Below, in pieces: positions 15,498-26,600 of a stretch of 64,000 bases of DNA. This stretch comes from Bacteroidota bacterium. GTDB lineage: Bacteria > Bacteroidota > Bacteroidia > Chitinophagales > Chitinophagaceae. Numbering within the stretch: the first letter of the stretch is position 1; every line of letters begins with the position of its first letter. A program made the position numbers and the translations under genes. The stretch covers positions 186,001-250,000 of the forward strand of contig JAEWKK010000019.1 of assembly GCA_023386045.1 (NCBI GenBank), given 5' to 3'. The notes under the pieces were generated by a model. That model had not been told where the DNA came from. It ran no database searches and was given only the letters and a program-made list of their open reading frames with translations.

Positions 15498-16421
15498 TCA
15501 CATTTTATCCGCCAGGTATGCCAGCAATACTACCGGCAGGTAGATATAACTGCTGAACATCACTCTTCTTGCTGCATTTGGTTCCATCTCCCTGTAAAGC
15601 CTTACACATTGCCAAACAAGAAAAAGGTTGGCGATCATTACGATGATCAGGCTGTTCATTCCTGTCAACTCTATTGCATAAGGCAATACAGAAACAGGAA
15701 TCAGCAACAGTGCATAAATGATGGTTTGCAGGGCAGTGAATTTCGTTGGTCCTTTATCCGCAGGCAATAATTTAAAACCCGCTGTAGAATAATCTTTGTG
15801 TGCTACCCAGGCAATAGCCCAAAAATGGGGGAACTGCCAGAGAAACTGCAAGCCAAACAAAATCCAGCCACCATAATCCTTCCATCCATGTCCTATTTCA
15901 AAGACCGCGTCATTACCTGCTGCCCATCCGATAAGACAGGGCAATGCTCCAGGAAATGCTCCCACCAGTACTGCAATTGCGCTCACCTTTTTCAGTGGTG
16001 TGTAAACAAAAGCATACAGGAACAAACTGAAAGCGGCCAGGCTGGCACTGAGAAAATTAAAAAAGTAAGCGAGTATAAAAACACCGCCCAGTCCCGTAAC
16101 GATGGCAAAAGTCCAGGCTTCCGCTGCGCTCATTCTTCCTGAGGCAACAGGCCTTTTGGCTGTCCTTTTCATTACGGCATCTGTTTCTTTTTCAACAGCC
16201 ATGTTCATGGCGTTGGCGCTGCCTGTTACCAGGTAGCCACCAATGAACAGCAACACACTCCATAGCCAGGGATTCACGTATTTGGTAACTCCCGGCGCCA
16301 TCATAAAGCAGATCACGCTGGAAAATACCACCATGATATTCAGAGACGGCTTGGTCAGCTGCAGGTAATCCTTCAGCTTATTGTTCTTTCCACCGCCTGC
16401 TGCCTGTTGGTTATGGGCCAT
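15498..16421 (-). CDS. ctaB: Protoheme IX farnesyltransferase (heme O synthase)
   Basis: 307-residue UbiA-superfamily membrane prenyltransferase. The aspartate-rich motif is NAMNMAVEKETDAVMKRT followed by AKRPVASG, which binds farnesyl diphosphate magnesium. The second acidic region is less clear, around HKDYSTAGFKLLPADKG. About eight or nine transmembrane helices are evident. It transfers a farnesyl group to protoheme to make heme O, the precursor of heme A for subunit I. It lies between coxI and the coxIII genes in the same direction, a standard position for a dedicated oxidase cofactor gene. The N-terminal hydrophilic tail (AHNQQAAGGGKNNK) is typical. Confidence 0.93.
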   Translation of the reverse strand: MAHNQQAAGGGKNNKLKDYLQLTKPSLNIMVVFSSVICFMMAPGVTKYVNPWLWSVLLFIGGYLVTGSANAMNMAVEKETDAVMKRTAKRPVASGRMSAAEAWTFAIVTGLGGVFILAYFFNFLSASLAAFSLFLYAFVYTPLKKVSAIAVLVGAFPGALPCLIGWAAGNDAVFEIGHGWKDYGGWILFGLQFLWQFPHFWAIAWVAHKDYSTAGFKLLPADKGPTKFTALQTIIYALLLIPVSVLPYAIELTGMNSLIIVMIANLFLVWQCVRLYREMEPNAARRVMFSSYIYLPVVLLAYLADKM

Positions 16422-16479
16422 GCTTGCTGCAATTGTTTACAGTGCCTGCAAACACCTTTATTTCTATTTCAAAAAGCTA

Positions 16480-18294
16480 TCAATGAACAGTTTCTCCTGG
16501 CTTCACAGGCTCAGTCTGAGGAATGAAATCTCTTCCATCCTTGCTGTAGTCATATGGCCAGCGATGTACTTCAGGAATCTCACCTACCCAGTTACCATGA
16601 CCAGGATTGATTGGTGTTGTCCACTCCAGGGTGGTAGCATGCCATGGATTCTGTGTTCTCACTTTTCTTCCTTTGAAGATGGAATAGAAAAAGTTGAAGA
16701 CAAACATCAGGCTTACAGCAAATACAACTATGGTAACAATTGAGATCATTTTATTCAGATCAGAGAACTGGTTAAATGAAGTCCAGATGGAGAAATCCAT
16801 ATACCTTCTTGGAACACCTGCCAGACCCATATAGTGCATAGGCCAGAAGATCAGGTAAGCACCGATCATTGAAACCCAGAAATGGATATAACCCAAAGTA
16901 TTGTTCAAATACCTTCCAAACATTTTAGGGAACCAGTGGTATACACCGGCAAACATGCCAAAGAAGGCCGATACACCCATTACAATATGGAAGTGTGCAA
17001 TTACGAAATAAGTATCGTGCACATGGATATCAATGGTGGAGTTACCCACCCAGATTCCTGTAAGACCACCGGAGATGAACATACTTACGAAGCCGATTGC
17101 AAAAAGCATGGCCGGTGTAAAACGGATATTTCCTCTCCAGATCGTGGTCAGCCAGTTAAACACTTTGATGGCTGAAGGAATAGCGATCAACAGGGTGAGC
17201 AACACGAACACGGATCCAAGGAATGGATTCATTCCCGAAACAAACATATGGTGCGCCCAAACCAGGAAGGCCAGGATACAAATAGCAAACAGGGAACCAA
17301 CCATGGCCATATAGCCGAAGATGGGCTTGCGCGAATTCACACTCAATATTTCCGATACCATTCCCATCGCTGGCAGGATGATGATATAAACTTCGGGGTG
17401 ACCCAGGAACCAGAACAGGTGCTGGTACAGGATGGCACTTCCACCTTCATTGGGAAGTATCTGTCCTGCTACATAAATATCACTCAGGTAGAAGCTGGTG
17501 CCAAGGTTACGGTCGAACAGCAACAGGATGAAACCTGAAAGCAATACAGGGAAAGACAACACACCGAGGATGGCAGTAAAGAACAAACCCCAGATGGTAA
17601 GCGGCATCCTGGTCATGGTCATACCCTTGGTACGCATGTTCAGGATGGTGGCAATATAGTTAAGACCTCCTAACAGTGATGAAACAACGAACATGGCCAT
17701 ACTGGTGATCCAGAGATCAGTTCCAAGCTTGGCTCCTGACTGTGCCTGTTTCAATGCGCTTAATGGAGGGTACATGGTCCAGCCACCAGCTGCAGGTCCT
17801 GTTTGAATAAACAGTGATGAGATCATGATGATGCTCGCCAGGAAGAAGAACCAGTAAGAAAGCATATTCATGAAGGGAGAAGCCATATCCCTTGCGCCTA
17901 TCTGAAGAGGAATCAGCAGGTTGGCAAAGGTTCCGCTAAGGCCGGCTGTCAATACAAAGAATACAAGGATGGTACCGTGCATGGTGATCAGCGCATAATA
18001 AAATTCAGGGTGGATCTGTCCACCTTTGGCCCACTTACCAAAAACCGTTTCCAGGATAGGAAAAGTTTCATTGGGAAAACCCAGCTGCAAGCGGAAGAGC
18101 ACTGAGAACAGGGCACCAATAATGGCCCAGATGATACCAGTGATCAGGAATTGCTTGCCAATGGTTTTGTGGTCCTGGCTGAAAATATATTTAGTGATAA
18201 AACTCTGCTTGTGATGATGATGACCATCGCCATTGTGATGAACACCATGCGTCACCGCTCCTTCATGCACATGTATTGTTGAATCGTTATTCAT
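16480..18294 (-). CDS. ctaD: Cytochrome c oxidase subunit I
   Basis: 604-residue heme-copper oxidase catalytic subunit with 12 core helices. Key motifs are YHQHLFWFLGHPEVYIIILP-like (CuB histidine and the cross-linked tyrosine in GHPEVY), AHHMFVSG (two CuB histidines) and HDTYFVIAHFHIVMG (heme a and a3 ligands). YH-type features mark an A-family enzyme. The N-terminus carries a His-rich segment (GVHHNGDGHHHHKQ) before the first helix, common in this phylum. It reduces oxygen to water and pumps protons across the cytoplasmic membrane. It directly follows subunit II, and the ACIII genes lie upstream, so electrons probably flow from quinol through ACIII to this oxidase. Confidence 0.95.
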   Translation of the reverse strand: MNNDSTIHVHEGAVTHGVHHNGDGHHHHKQSFITKYIFSQDHKTIGKQFLITGIIWAIIGALFSVLFRLQLGFPNETFPILETVFGKWAKGGQIHPEFYYALITMHGTILVFFVLTAGLSGTFANLLIPLQIGARDMASPFMNMLSYWFFFLASIIMISSLFIQTGPAAGGWTMYPPLSALKQAQSGAKLGTDLWITSMAMFVVSSLLGGLNYIATILNMRTKGMTMTRMPLTIWGLFFTAILGVLSFPVLLSGFILLLFDRNLGTSFYLSDIYVAGQILPNEGGSAILYQHLFWFLGHPEVYIIILPAMGMVSEILSVNSRKPIFGYMAMVGSLFAICILAFLVWAHHMFVSGMNPFLGSVFVLLTLLIAIPSAIKVFNWLTTIWRGNIRFTPAMLFAIGFVSMFISGGLTGIWVGNSTIDIHVHDTYFVIAHFHIVMGVSAFFGMFAGVYHWFPKMFGRYLNNTLGYIHFWVSMIGAYLIFWPMHYMGLAGVPRRYMDFSIWTSFNQFSDLNKMISIVTIVVFAVSLMFVFNFFYSIFKGRKVRTQNPWHATTLEWTTPINPGHGNWVGEIPEVHRWPYDYSKDGRDFIPQTEPVKPGETVH

Positions 18295-18326
18295 ATCAAT
18301 ATCCTTTTACCTTACGGTTTAAAAAT

Positions 18327-19355
18327 TTAATTGTTTACAGCAACCACTTTAGCTGAATCTACAGGATTAGGTGTCGGTGTTGGCTGTTGTTCATTAGCCG
18401 CCTGGTACTGCGTTGTCTGTTTTGACAACCATACATTGAATTCAGCCTGTGATTCAACCACGATCACACCCCTCATGGTATAGTGACCTGTTCCGCACAT
18501 CTGGTCGCAGGAGATTTCGTAATTAAAATCAGGACCATATTTTTCTTTCATCTGCCTGGTGGTATACTTTGGAGTGAACCACATGGTAGTGGGTATACCG
18601 GGAACGGCATCCATCTTCATCCTGAAATGAGCCAGACCCACGTCATGGATCACATCCTTTGCTCCGATGATCAGCTTTACAGGCTTTCCAACAACGATAT
18701 GCATTTCCTGAGTCGCATATTTATCATCATGATTATCGGGATCTTTCCAGATCTGTCCCAGCGGGTTGGTTGCGCTGATCTCTTTATAATATTTTCTTCC
18801 CAGTTTGCCATCTTTACCAGGATAACGGAACTCCCATTTGAACTGACTTCCTGTTACTTCAACCACCTGTGCATCCTTTGGTGCTTCACCTGTGATGTTG
18901 AACCAGTAGTACAATCCGAAACCCACAAGAACGGTCAGCGTAATAGCAGGGATCACCGTCCAGATCATTTCCAACTTGTTGCTGTGAGGGAAGTAATAAG
19001 GTTTTCTTCCTTCTTTTTCCTGGTATTTAAATGCATACCAGAACAAAAGAATTTGTGTGACAACAAATACAAAACCTGTGATGGCCAGCGTGATCCAGAT
19101 CATGCGGTCGATGTTCTCGCCGTGATCAGAAGCAGCTTCTGGCAGGATCTTGTCTGCAAGACGGTAATTACAATACCAAACTCCGAATAATCCTACAATG
19201 AGGAAGACCAGGAGTAAAAACGCATTGATGCGGTTTGATTCCTTGCGTGTTCTTTCCTCTCCTCTCAGAATGGCCACATATTCACTTGCCTTGGCAATCT
19301 GGAAGACGATAAGAAATCCTAATATCAGTGCAATTACGATCCAGGTACTTGACAT
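18327..19355 (-). CDS. ctaC: Cytochrome c oxidase subunit II
   Basis: 342 residues. Four hydrophobic segments are visible (about 4-23, 45-65, 86-110 and 131-153), two more than the canonical subunit II. They are followed by a periplasmic cupredoxin domain. The CuA site is complete: H in VIHDVGLAH, then CDQMCGTGHYTM with both cysteines, the histidine and the methionine. The C-terminal tail is short and Pro/Thr-rich (PTPTPNP) with no CXXCH motif, so this is an aa3 rather than a caa3-type subunit. Electrons must arrive from a separate or ACIII-bound cytochrome c such as ActE. It stands between actF and ctaD in one transcriptional direction. Confidence 0.94.
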   Translation of the reverse strand: MSSTWIVIALILGFLIVFQIAKASEYVAILRGEERTRKESNRINAFLLLVFLIVGLFGVWYCNYRLADKILPEAASDHGENIDRMIWITLAITGFVFVVTQILLFWYAFKYQEKEGRKPYYFPHSNKLEMIWTVIPAITLTVLVGFGLYYWFNITGEAPKDAQVVEVTGSQFKWEFRYPGKDGKLGRKYYKEISATNPLGQIWKDPDNHDDKYATQEMHIVVGKPVKLIIGAKDVIHDVGLAHFRMKMDAVPGIPTTMWFTPKYTTRQMKEKYGPDFNYEISCDQMCGTGHYTMRGVIVVESQAEFNVWLSKQTTQYQAANEQQPTPTPNPVDSAKVVAVNN

Positions 19356-19427
19356 ATCAAATCAATTTCTTTTTTCTAATTTCTTTTTGATGTTCCCATT
19401 TCAACATGGAAATACAAAACAGAAATC

Positions 19428-20711
19428 TTAAGTATGGTGAATAATACTTTCTTTCAGGAACGGGTGGTTCTTGGCGATCAGTGGATGCTTGGCCAGAGAC
19501 CTGGCAGTTACAAACATGATCAGTCCTACGAAACCAAGACCGATTCCAAAATCAAACAACATATTGGGTACATGATCTCTTGATGCTGCGGGCAATACCA
19601 TCTGGTGGAAATCCAGCCAGTGACCAAAGATGATCAGCACAGACATCATAGTGATGGTACCATAATTTCTTTTTGAACCTCGCTTCATCAATATCAGCAA
19701 AGGTGCTACAAAGTTGATGATCAGGTTCAGCATGAATATACCCCTGTAAGCACCCTGAAGACGTGGTTCAAAATAAGTGGTTTCCTCAGGGATGTTTGCA
19801 TACCAGATCAACATGAACTGTGAGTACCAGAGATAGGTCCAGAAGATGGAAAATGCAAACTGGAATTTTCCAAGGTCATGGAGGTGCTCCTTATTGGTCA
19901 GCTCCAGGTAACCGAGGTTCTTCAGGAATACCACAAATACAGTGATCAGTGCCATAGCCGCTACAAAGGTAGATGCAAAGGTATACCAGCTATACATGGT
20001 AGAATACCAGTGTGCGTCGAGGCTCATCAGCCATAACCATGGAATGGAAGACATAACGGTGAGGGCAAACAGTACAATGTATACTGCAGACCATACCGTA
20101 TTATTCCACATGTATTTTTTTCCTTCTGCGATTGAAAGCTTGCGGTCATCAATACTGCGGGAGATGCGGCGGATTTTTCTTCCCAGTAACCACCAGCCCA
20201 CAATGGTAATGATGGTCCAGATTGTGAAGAAGCCCTTATTCAAAAAGCCTGATTTATGCTTCAGAATCGGATCTGTTTCCACATGATGTGTATCAGCCCA
20301 GTGGTATAAAGTGTGGTTAGGTCCCCAAACCAGAACCATCAGGATCACAAATGCAATCACACCAATAACAGGTACGCAGGTAGAAATGGCTTCGGTTACT
20401 CTTCTGAAAGAAACCTGCCATCCGCCCCAGGCAAGCGTTGTGGCTGTGATAAAGAACATAGCTGCATTCACTACTAGTAAAAAATACACGCTGTTCTGCA
20501 ACAGTGAAGCCCAGAAGCGTGCATCACGATGGGCATTATAAGCATCCGCGTCAGCAACACCTGCGTGTTTCAGGTCTTCGGCAGTAGGCGTTACCGACCT
20601 GGTGGTAATGAATAAAAGAATAAGTGCTACCAGTCCTACAGCCATCAGGGCAATAGACCAGGTATTGTATTTTTTAGGTATCTCAAATCTTTCTCTTAAT
20701 GTCGCTGCCAT
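19428..20711 (-). CDS. actF: Alternative complex III subunit F (quinol:cytochrome c oxidoreductase membrane subunit)
   Basis: 427-residue polytopic membrane protein with about ten helices, annotated in this phylum as quinol:cytochrome c oxidoreductase membrane subunit. It follows ActE in the canonical actABCDEF order. Recognisable segments include VWGPNHTLYHWADTHHVETDP, ISRSIDDRKLSIAEGKKY and HWLDFHQMVLPAASRDHVPN, the last preserved among ActF proteins. It forms part of the membrane arm together with ActC and may contribute to proton translocation; no cofactor motif is present. The identification rests on gene order plus these segments. Confidence 0.9.
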   Translation of the reverse strand: MAATLRERFEIPKKYNTWSIALMAVGLVALILLFITTRSVTPTAEDLKHAGVADADAYNAHRDARFWASLLQNSVYFLLVVNAAMFFITATTLAWGGWQVSFRRVTEAISTCVPVIGVIAFVILMVLVWGPNHTLYHWADTHHVETDPILKHKSGFLNKGFFTIWTIITIVGWWLLGRKIRRISRSIDDRKLSIAEGKKYMWNNTVWSAVYIVLFALTVMSSIPWLWLMSLDAHWYSTMYSWYTFASTFVAAMALITVFVVFLKNLGYLELTNKEHLHDLGKFQFAFSIFWTYLWYSQFMLIWYANIPEETTYFEPRLQGAYRGIFMLNLIINFVAPLLILMKRGSKRNYGTITMMSVLIIFGHWLDFHQMVLPAASRDHVPNMLFDFGIGLGFVGLIMFVTARSLAKHPLIAKNHPFLKESIIHHT

Positions 20712-20738
20712 TTAAAATCTTTTTATTGCGATCACTGA

Positions 20739-21434
20739 TTAATTTGTCTTTTGTTCAACTGCAGGTGCTCCGGTTGCCGAAGCTCCTGTTGACGGTGTTG
20801 GAGCTGCAGTGGTTGAATCACTGGCTGCTTTTGCCGCTGTTGCTGTTCCCTGTTTTGACCTCAGGTATTTGATCACCCACCAGCGCTGCTCTGGTGTTAG
20901 CTGTGAAGCATAGCTACCCATCGTACGAATTCCGTAAGTGATCACATAAAAATAGTGTCCGTCGGGAAAGGCAACGATATTGGGAGCCTTCAGGTTAGCA
21001 GGTGCTGCTGCGTAAGGTCCGTTACCATTATTGTAAAGAGGACCATTACCATCAAGTGCAGAACCATGACAGATGCCGCAATTCACCAGGTAAAGTCTTT
21101 CAGCTTCTTTCATCTGAGCAGGATTGATAGCAACTGTATCCAGGGGACTTTTCAATCCATTGGCTGCAGCAGTATCCGCAATGGTGATGTGGTTGGGAAG
21201 CGATTCGCCACGGGCTACAGTTCCCGGCACAGGCATTCCATTATACAGGATGCCTCTTTTTGCAAGGCTATCCCTTTCACCCTCAACGTTATTGTATCCA
21301 TACGTTTCATAAGCTCGGGAATAATACATATCCGGCATGTAGGAATGTCCCGGGTCGTTACCTTTCGCACCACCGCAACCAACAAGGCCGGCGCCGATGG
21401 CAAAGATTCCTGTTATGATAGAGATTCTTTTCAT
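20739..21434 (-). CDS. actE: Alternative complex III subunit E (monoheme cytochrome c lipoprotein)
   Basis: 231 residues. The signal sequence ends in a lipobox, GAGLVGC, so C20 is probably lipidated and the protein is tethered to the periplasmic side. A single class I cytochrome c domain has the heme motif CGICHG (C119, C122, H123), with an axial methionine candidate in TYGIRTMGSY. The C-terminal tail is Ala/Thr/Pro-rich. In ACIII of related bacteria the ActE heme receives electrons from ActA and passes them to the oxidase. That fits the lack of a cytochrome domain on subunit II here. It lies 10 bases upstream of actD on the genomic map and 27 from actF. Confidence 0.92.
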   Translation of the reverse strand: MKRISIITGIFAIGAGLVGCGGAKGNDPGHSYMPDMYYSRAYETYGYNNVEGERDSLAKRGILYNGMPVPGTVARGESLPNHITIADTAAANGLKSPLDTVAINPAQMKEAERLYLVNCGICHGSALDGNGPLYNNGNGPYAAAPANLKAPNIVAFPDGHYFYVITYGIRTMGSYASQLTPEQRWWVIKYLRSKQGTATAAKAASDSTTAAPTPSTGASATGAPAVEQKTN

Positions 21435-21444
21435 TCAAATGTTT

Positions 21445-22038
21445 TTAATGGCTTACGGCTTCAATTGGTCTGGGAGTTGGCCTGTCATCCCTGTCATACC
21501 TGCCCAGCCACCAGCCTGTTTCGATAGCCTTTGTATACACTTCCTTCGCTCCGATGCTGCCCAGGAACTGGCTTACTTCTGTTTCATTGGTTTTTTCTGT
21601 ACACTCGATAGCCATTACAAAAAGATCATCCGTTGAACGCAGATGAAAATGTTCCTTTTTTACAAATGGCGCTAGCTGGCAGAGATAACAGAAAGTCAAC
21701 ACCATACCCACTGAGGCAAAGAGAACGGTGAGCTCAAAGGTAATGGGAATCCACGCCGGCAGGGCGAAGAAAGGCTTACCACCAATGTTCATTGGCCAGT
21801 CGTAAGTGAATACCCAGCTGATGAAACCCAATGCTGTGCAAGTACCTGCTATACCGTAGATAAAACCTGCGGTATGCAAACTGGTATCACGCAGGCCCAT
21901 GGCGGCATCAAGACCGTGAATAGGCATGGGTGTGTACACATCATGGATCTTATAGCCGGCCTTACGCACCTGCTTTACTGCAGGGAACAGAACCGCTTCA
22001 TCATCAAAAGCCCCGACAACAAATTTTTTTACAGCCAT
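21445..22038 (-). CDS. actD: Alternative complex III subunit D (DUF3341)
   Basis: 197 residues with the DUF3341 pattern: KFVVGAFDDEAVLFPAVKQVRKAGYKIHDVYTPMPIHGLDAAMGL at the cytoplasmic N-terminus (shown as family region, residues about 4-48). Two membrane helices follow (about 58-80 and 95-120), then a cytoplasmic C-terminal domain. It carries no cofactor motif. In known ACIII structures ActD anchors at the membrane interface next to ActC and ActF. It is placed exactly between ActE and ActC in the canonical order, which makes the identification firm. Confidence 0.9.
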   Translation of the reverse strand: MAVKKFVVGAFDDEAVLFPAVKQVRKAGYKIHDVYTPMPIHGLDAAMGLRDTSLHTAGFIYGIAGTCTALGFISWVFTYDWPMNIGGKPFFALPAWIPITFELTVLFASVGMVLTFCYLCQLAPFVKKEHFHLRSTDDLFVMAIECTEKTNETEVSQFLGSIGAKEVYTKAIETGWWLGRYDRDDRPTPRPIEAVSH

Positions 22039-22120
22039 ATTTTTAGCTTTTAGCTATGGCTCGGGATTTCTCCCGGCCTTATTTTTAAACCTAACTATTT
22101 CAAAGCCGGCATCAGCCGAA

Positions 22121-23563
22121 TTAATGAGTGTAATCGTGCGCAAATTTTTCAACCGGCGCCTCTTCCACTTCGTCCATTTTCTCTTTATAGTTCTCACCAT
22201 TTTTCTTCAGGATATGCTTGATCTCCGCAATGGCGATGACAGGCATAAACTTCGAGAATAGGAAATAACAGGTGAAGAACAATCCGAAAGTACCGAGGTA
22301 AAATCCGATCTCCCAGATTGTGGGCGAATAATACACGCTCCAGGATGATGGTAAATAATCGCGGTACAATGAAGTCACGATGATCACAAAACGCTCGAAC
22401 CACATACCGATGTTCACAATGATGGACATGAAGAAGGTCACCCAGATGTTTCTTCTCATCTTCCTGAACCAGAAGATCTGTGGTGAAAGAACGTTACATC
22501 CCATCATCAGCCAGTAGCTCCAGCCATAAGGGCTGTTCAGATTCAGCCTGTTTTCAAAGAATGCATAGGCTTCATAATCGTTCGCACCGTACCATGAAAT
22601 GAATAACTCAGTGAGATAAGCAATACCAACGATAGAACCTGTCAGTACGATTACCTTGTTCATCACTTCAATATGTTCCAATGTGATATAATCTTCAAGT
22701 GCCAGTACTTTTCTTGTTACAAGCAATAGGGTTTGCGTCATCGCGAAACCAGAGAAGATGGCACCCGCAACGAAATAGGGCGGGAAGATGGTAGTATGCC
22801 AGCCCGGTATTACGGAAGTAGCGAAGTCGAAGGATACGATCGTGTGTACCGAAAGTACCAGAGGGGTTGCGAGACCCGCCAGCACCAGTGAAAGCGCTTC
22901 GTGTCTTTGCCAGTGCTTGGTAGAACCTGTCCATCCAAAGGCAGCCACACCATAAAACATTTTCCTCCACTTCACCCTTGCACGGTCACGCAGAGTAGCC
23001 AGGTCAGGGAGGAGACCAGAGTACCAGAACAATAGGGAAACAGTAAAATAAGTTGAGATCGCGAATACGTCCCAGAGAAGTGGTGAATTGAAGTTCACCC
23101 ACAAAGGTCCGCGCGAATTGGGATAAGGTAAGGTAAAGAAGGCATTCCACACACGACCCATGTGCCAGATCGGGAACTGGCCCGCGCACATTACAGCGAA
23201 GATGGTCATGGCCTCAGCAGCACGGTTCACACCAGTTCTCCATCCCTGCCTGAACAGCAAAAGGATCGCGGAGATCAGCGTTCCGGCGTGACCGATACCT
23301 ACCCACCATACGAAGTTGGTGATGTCCCAACCCCAACCGATGGTCCTGTTCAGATTCCACTGGCCTGTACCAAACCAAACCTCCCGGGTTACTGAAACAA
23401 TACCAAAAATCAACAGCGCTACAGAGAACAAAAACCCGATCCACCAAAGTTTGCTGGGATTGGCTTCAACAGGGCGACAAATATCTTCCGTTACCTGGTG
23501 ATAATCCTTGTCCCCGTCTACCAGTGGCGGTCTTACCTGTGATTCGTATTTAAGTAATGCCAT
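22121..23563 (-). CDS. actC: Alternative complex III subunit C (NrfD/polysulfide reductase-like)
   Basis: 480-residue NrfD-like membrane subunit with about ten helices. Conserved NrfD-type segments are WWVGIGHAGTLISAILLLFRQGWR, MTIFAVMCAGQFPIWHMGR and HTIVSFDFATSVIPGWHTTIFPPYFVAGAIFSG (each cited as regions, residues about 85-110, 118-138 and 245-278). This subunit holds the menaquinol oxidation site next to ActB and participates in energy coupling. The C-terminal cytoplasmic tail is charged. It is 103 bases from actB, in the usual order. Confidence 0.93.
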   Translation of the reverse strand: MALLKYESQVRPPLVDGDKDYHQVTEDICRPVEANPSKLWWIGFLFSVALLIFGIVSVTREVWFGTGQWNLNRTIGWGWDITNFVWWVGIGHAGTLISAILLLFRQGWRTGVNRAAEAMTIFAVMCAGQFPIWHMGRVWNAFFTLPYPNSRGPLWVNFNSPLLWDVFAISTYFTVSLLFWYSGLLPDLATLRDRARVKWRKMFYGVAAFGWTGSTKHWQRHEALSLVLAGLATPLVLSVHTIVSFDFATSVIPGWHTTIFPPYFVAGAIFSGFAMTQTLLLVTRKVLALEDYITLEHIEVMNKVIVLTGSIVGIAYLTELFISWYGANDYEAYAFFENRLNLNSPYGWSYWLMMGCNVLSPQIFWFRKMRRNIWVTFFMSIIVNIGMWFERFVIIVTSLYRDYLPSSWSVYYSPTIWEIGFYLGTFGLFFTCYFLFSKFMPVIAIAEIKHILKKNGENYKEKMDEVEEAPVEKFAHDYTH

Positions 23564-23666
23564 ATTATTTAGCTTCGAGCTGGAGCTCCAGTTGGTATTT
23601 CCTTTCTGAAACTTTTCGCTTTATTTTTTAGTCAACTTTTTAGTCTTCAACATTTAACTGCACCTC

Positions 23667-26600
23667 TTAATGCCCTTCTGGCTGAGGATGCGGTGTTACT
23701 GATTCCTGGTGCTGCTGCCCTTCATGAGATACTCCACCTGTTGGAGGATTTACTTTTTCCGTGTTCCTGATCTTGGCCAGGTAATTCACATTCGGTAAAG
23801 TATGGATCATTTCAAGGACATAGAATACACGCTGGTCGTTTTCCTCACGAACCTTAGCCACCTGGCTGCTCTTGTCGTTTACATTACCAAAGACAATAGC
23901 GTTGGTAGGACAAGCCTGTGAACATGCGGATTGCACCTCATCACCACCCAGCTGCCTGTTTTCCTGCTTGGCTTTTAATTTACCAGCCTGTGTACGCTGA
24001 ACGCAGAAAGAACATTTTTCCATCACACCACGGCTCCTGGTTACCACATCTGGATTCAGCACCATGCGGGTGAGTTCATCATTCATCTGGTGTACTGCAT
24101 AATTCAACTGGCCAACACCACTGTCAGGTCCCAGTTTACCATGTGTACTGGCACCGGTATAATCAGACCAGTTGAAGCGGCGAACTTTATAAGGACAGTT
24201 GTTAGCGCAATACCTGGTACCGATGCAACGGTTATAAGCCATCTGGTTGATACCTTCAGAGCTGTGCATGGTAGCCGCAACCGGGCAAACATTCTCGCAG
24301 GGAGCATTGTCGCAGTGCTGGCAAAGCATGGGCTGGAATACAACTGTTTCCAGCTGGTCAGGATTTTCTTTTGCAGAAACAAAGTAACGGTCGATGCGCA
24401 GCCAGTGCATTTCATGGTGGCGCAAAACTTCATTCTTACCTACAACAGGCACATTGTTCTCTGTATGGCAGGCTACCACGCAGGCGCCACATCCGATACA
24501 GCTGTTGAGGTCGATGGACATGCCCCATTTTGGACCAGGCTGCACATGGTCGCCATATAAAGTGGCTTCCTTACGGTAGTCACCGGTCTTTGGTGCATAA
24601 TCCTTGGTCAATTCTTCGCGGTATTCCTTAAAGTCGTTTGGACGCTGGAGGAAGGTGGCCAGTGTGGTTTCTTTCAAAACTTCCGTTCTTCCTTCGTAGG
24701 AATTGTGCATCTGAACGCGGGCAATCTGGTAAGTTCCAACGCTCTTTGCTGATGTGGTTACATCATTATAATTCACAATGGTATTGCCATTGAGTTTTGC
24801 GAATGGGTAAACATTGGCCCTGCCCACACCCTCTTCCTGCTCTGCTGCTTTTGCAAATTCAAGGTTGCGGCCAAATCCTACTGCAATGGCGATGGTATGG
24901 GGATCCATACCAGGAACCACCATCACGGGCAGCTTCACGGTTTTATTGTTGGCCGTTACTTCAATCAGTGGCCTGTTCTGGTAATATTCGAAATCAGTAC
25001 TGGTATAGTCGATACCCAGTTCTTTAGCTTTTGATGTTGAGATCAGAGCGTAGTTGTCCCAGGTTGCCCTTGTGATTGGATCGGGTAACTCCAGCAACCA
25101 GGGGTTTCCAGATTGCTTACCAGTTGCCAGGGAAACTTTTTGATACAAAACTACTTCATCCTTAGCGTTGCTCTTATAACCTGCAATGGCTGCAACTGCT
25201 CCTGACACACCACCGCCGCTGAATGTGCCTCCACCTGTTACTGGTGTGGGTGTTGGCTGATTGGTGATCACCGGTGTCACAGTTTTAATAGAATCAGCTG
25301 CCTGGTGTTGAGGCATCTGGCCGGTCTGGCTGCTCATAGGATTCTCCCCTGATGCGCTACCATTCAACATTGATGAACCACCGCTTACTGTACGGCCATT
25401 CACGAGGATGCCATCCTGCAGGGCCCTGTCCAATGCAGCCTGGCCACCCAGTTTGCCGGACCAGTAAGTGCGGAAATAAGTTTCGTAATCAGTATTGTTA
25501 CCGCTCCATTTCAATAAGGAAGTCTGGAATGGACGGGTTTTGAAAAGAGGGAAGATGGTTGGCTGGATAAAGCTGATGTGGCCTGTTCTTGGCTCAGCAT
25601 CGCCCCAGCTTTCCAGGTAATGATGTGTTGGAAGAGAATACTGGCAAAGCTTTGTGGTCTCATCCATTTTTTCATTGAAGGAAACACTTAGTCTCACCTT
25701 AGCCAGTCCTGTTGCGAATTTCGCCGCATCAAAATAATCATAGGCAGGATTGGCTCCCCAGATCAAAAGGGCACCTACCTGGCCGGCATTCATGGCATCA
25801 ACCAAGGCAATCATATCGCTGTCGATACCCTGTTTGGTGTTGATGGTAACTGAAGTATTGATAGTAGAACCATAGGCGCCGATTGCGCTGTTGATGGCGT
25901 TCACTACCGTTTGCACATTTACATCATTGCTATCTGAAACCACGAGGGCAGCACCACGGTGTGCCATCAGGTCTTTTGCTACTTTCTGTACACCTGCATT
26001 CCATGCTGCATTTGAAGCAGTTCCGCCTCCGCCGATCGCTGCCAGTAACGCTGAAGCCACGGCCCCTGTTTCTGAAGGACGGTGAGTAAAGCGTTCGTCT
26101 GCACAGGCACCGGTCATGCTCAGGAAGCTTTCGAACTGGTAATGCTTGCTCATGGAAGGATTCTTCTGATCGATCTTCCTTCCCGCTGCATACTGGCGGG
26201 CAAATTCAACTGGTGAAACCCAGGTTCCGAGGAAATCGGCACCAAGGCTAACGATCACCTTTGCCTTGTCGAACTGGTAGGCAGGAATCGCTCTTTTTCC
26301 CATGGTGGCCTCATTGGCCAGGAGCATGGCACTGCTTGAAGCAGCATCGTATTGTACATGACGGCTTCCGGGATATTTAGCCAGGAAATCCGCAATGATT
26401 TGTTTTGTAGAAGGCGAAGAAATAGTTCCGGTCAGCAATACCACCGGACCCGCAGCAGCAATAGCGCCAGTGATCTGCTGATCGATCTGGTCCCAGCTGG
26501 GAACTTCCTGGAAGTTATTGCCTGATTTGCGTTTGGGATTGGTCAGACGGAAAGTATCGTAAAGATCAAGAACTGAAGCCTGGGCTCTGGGTGAGGTACC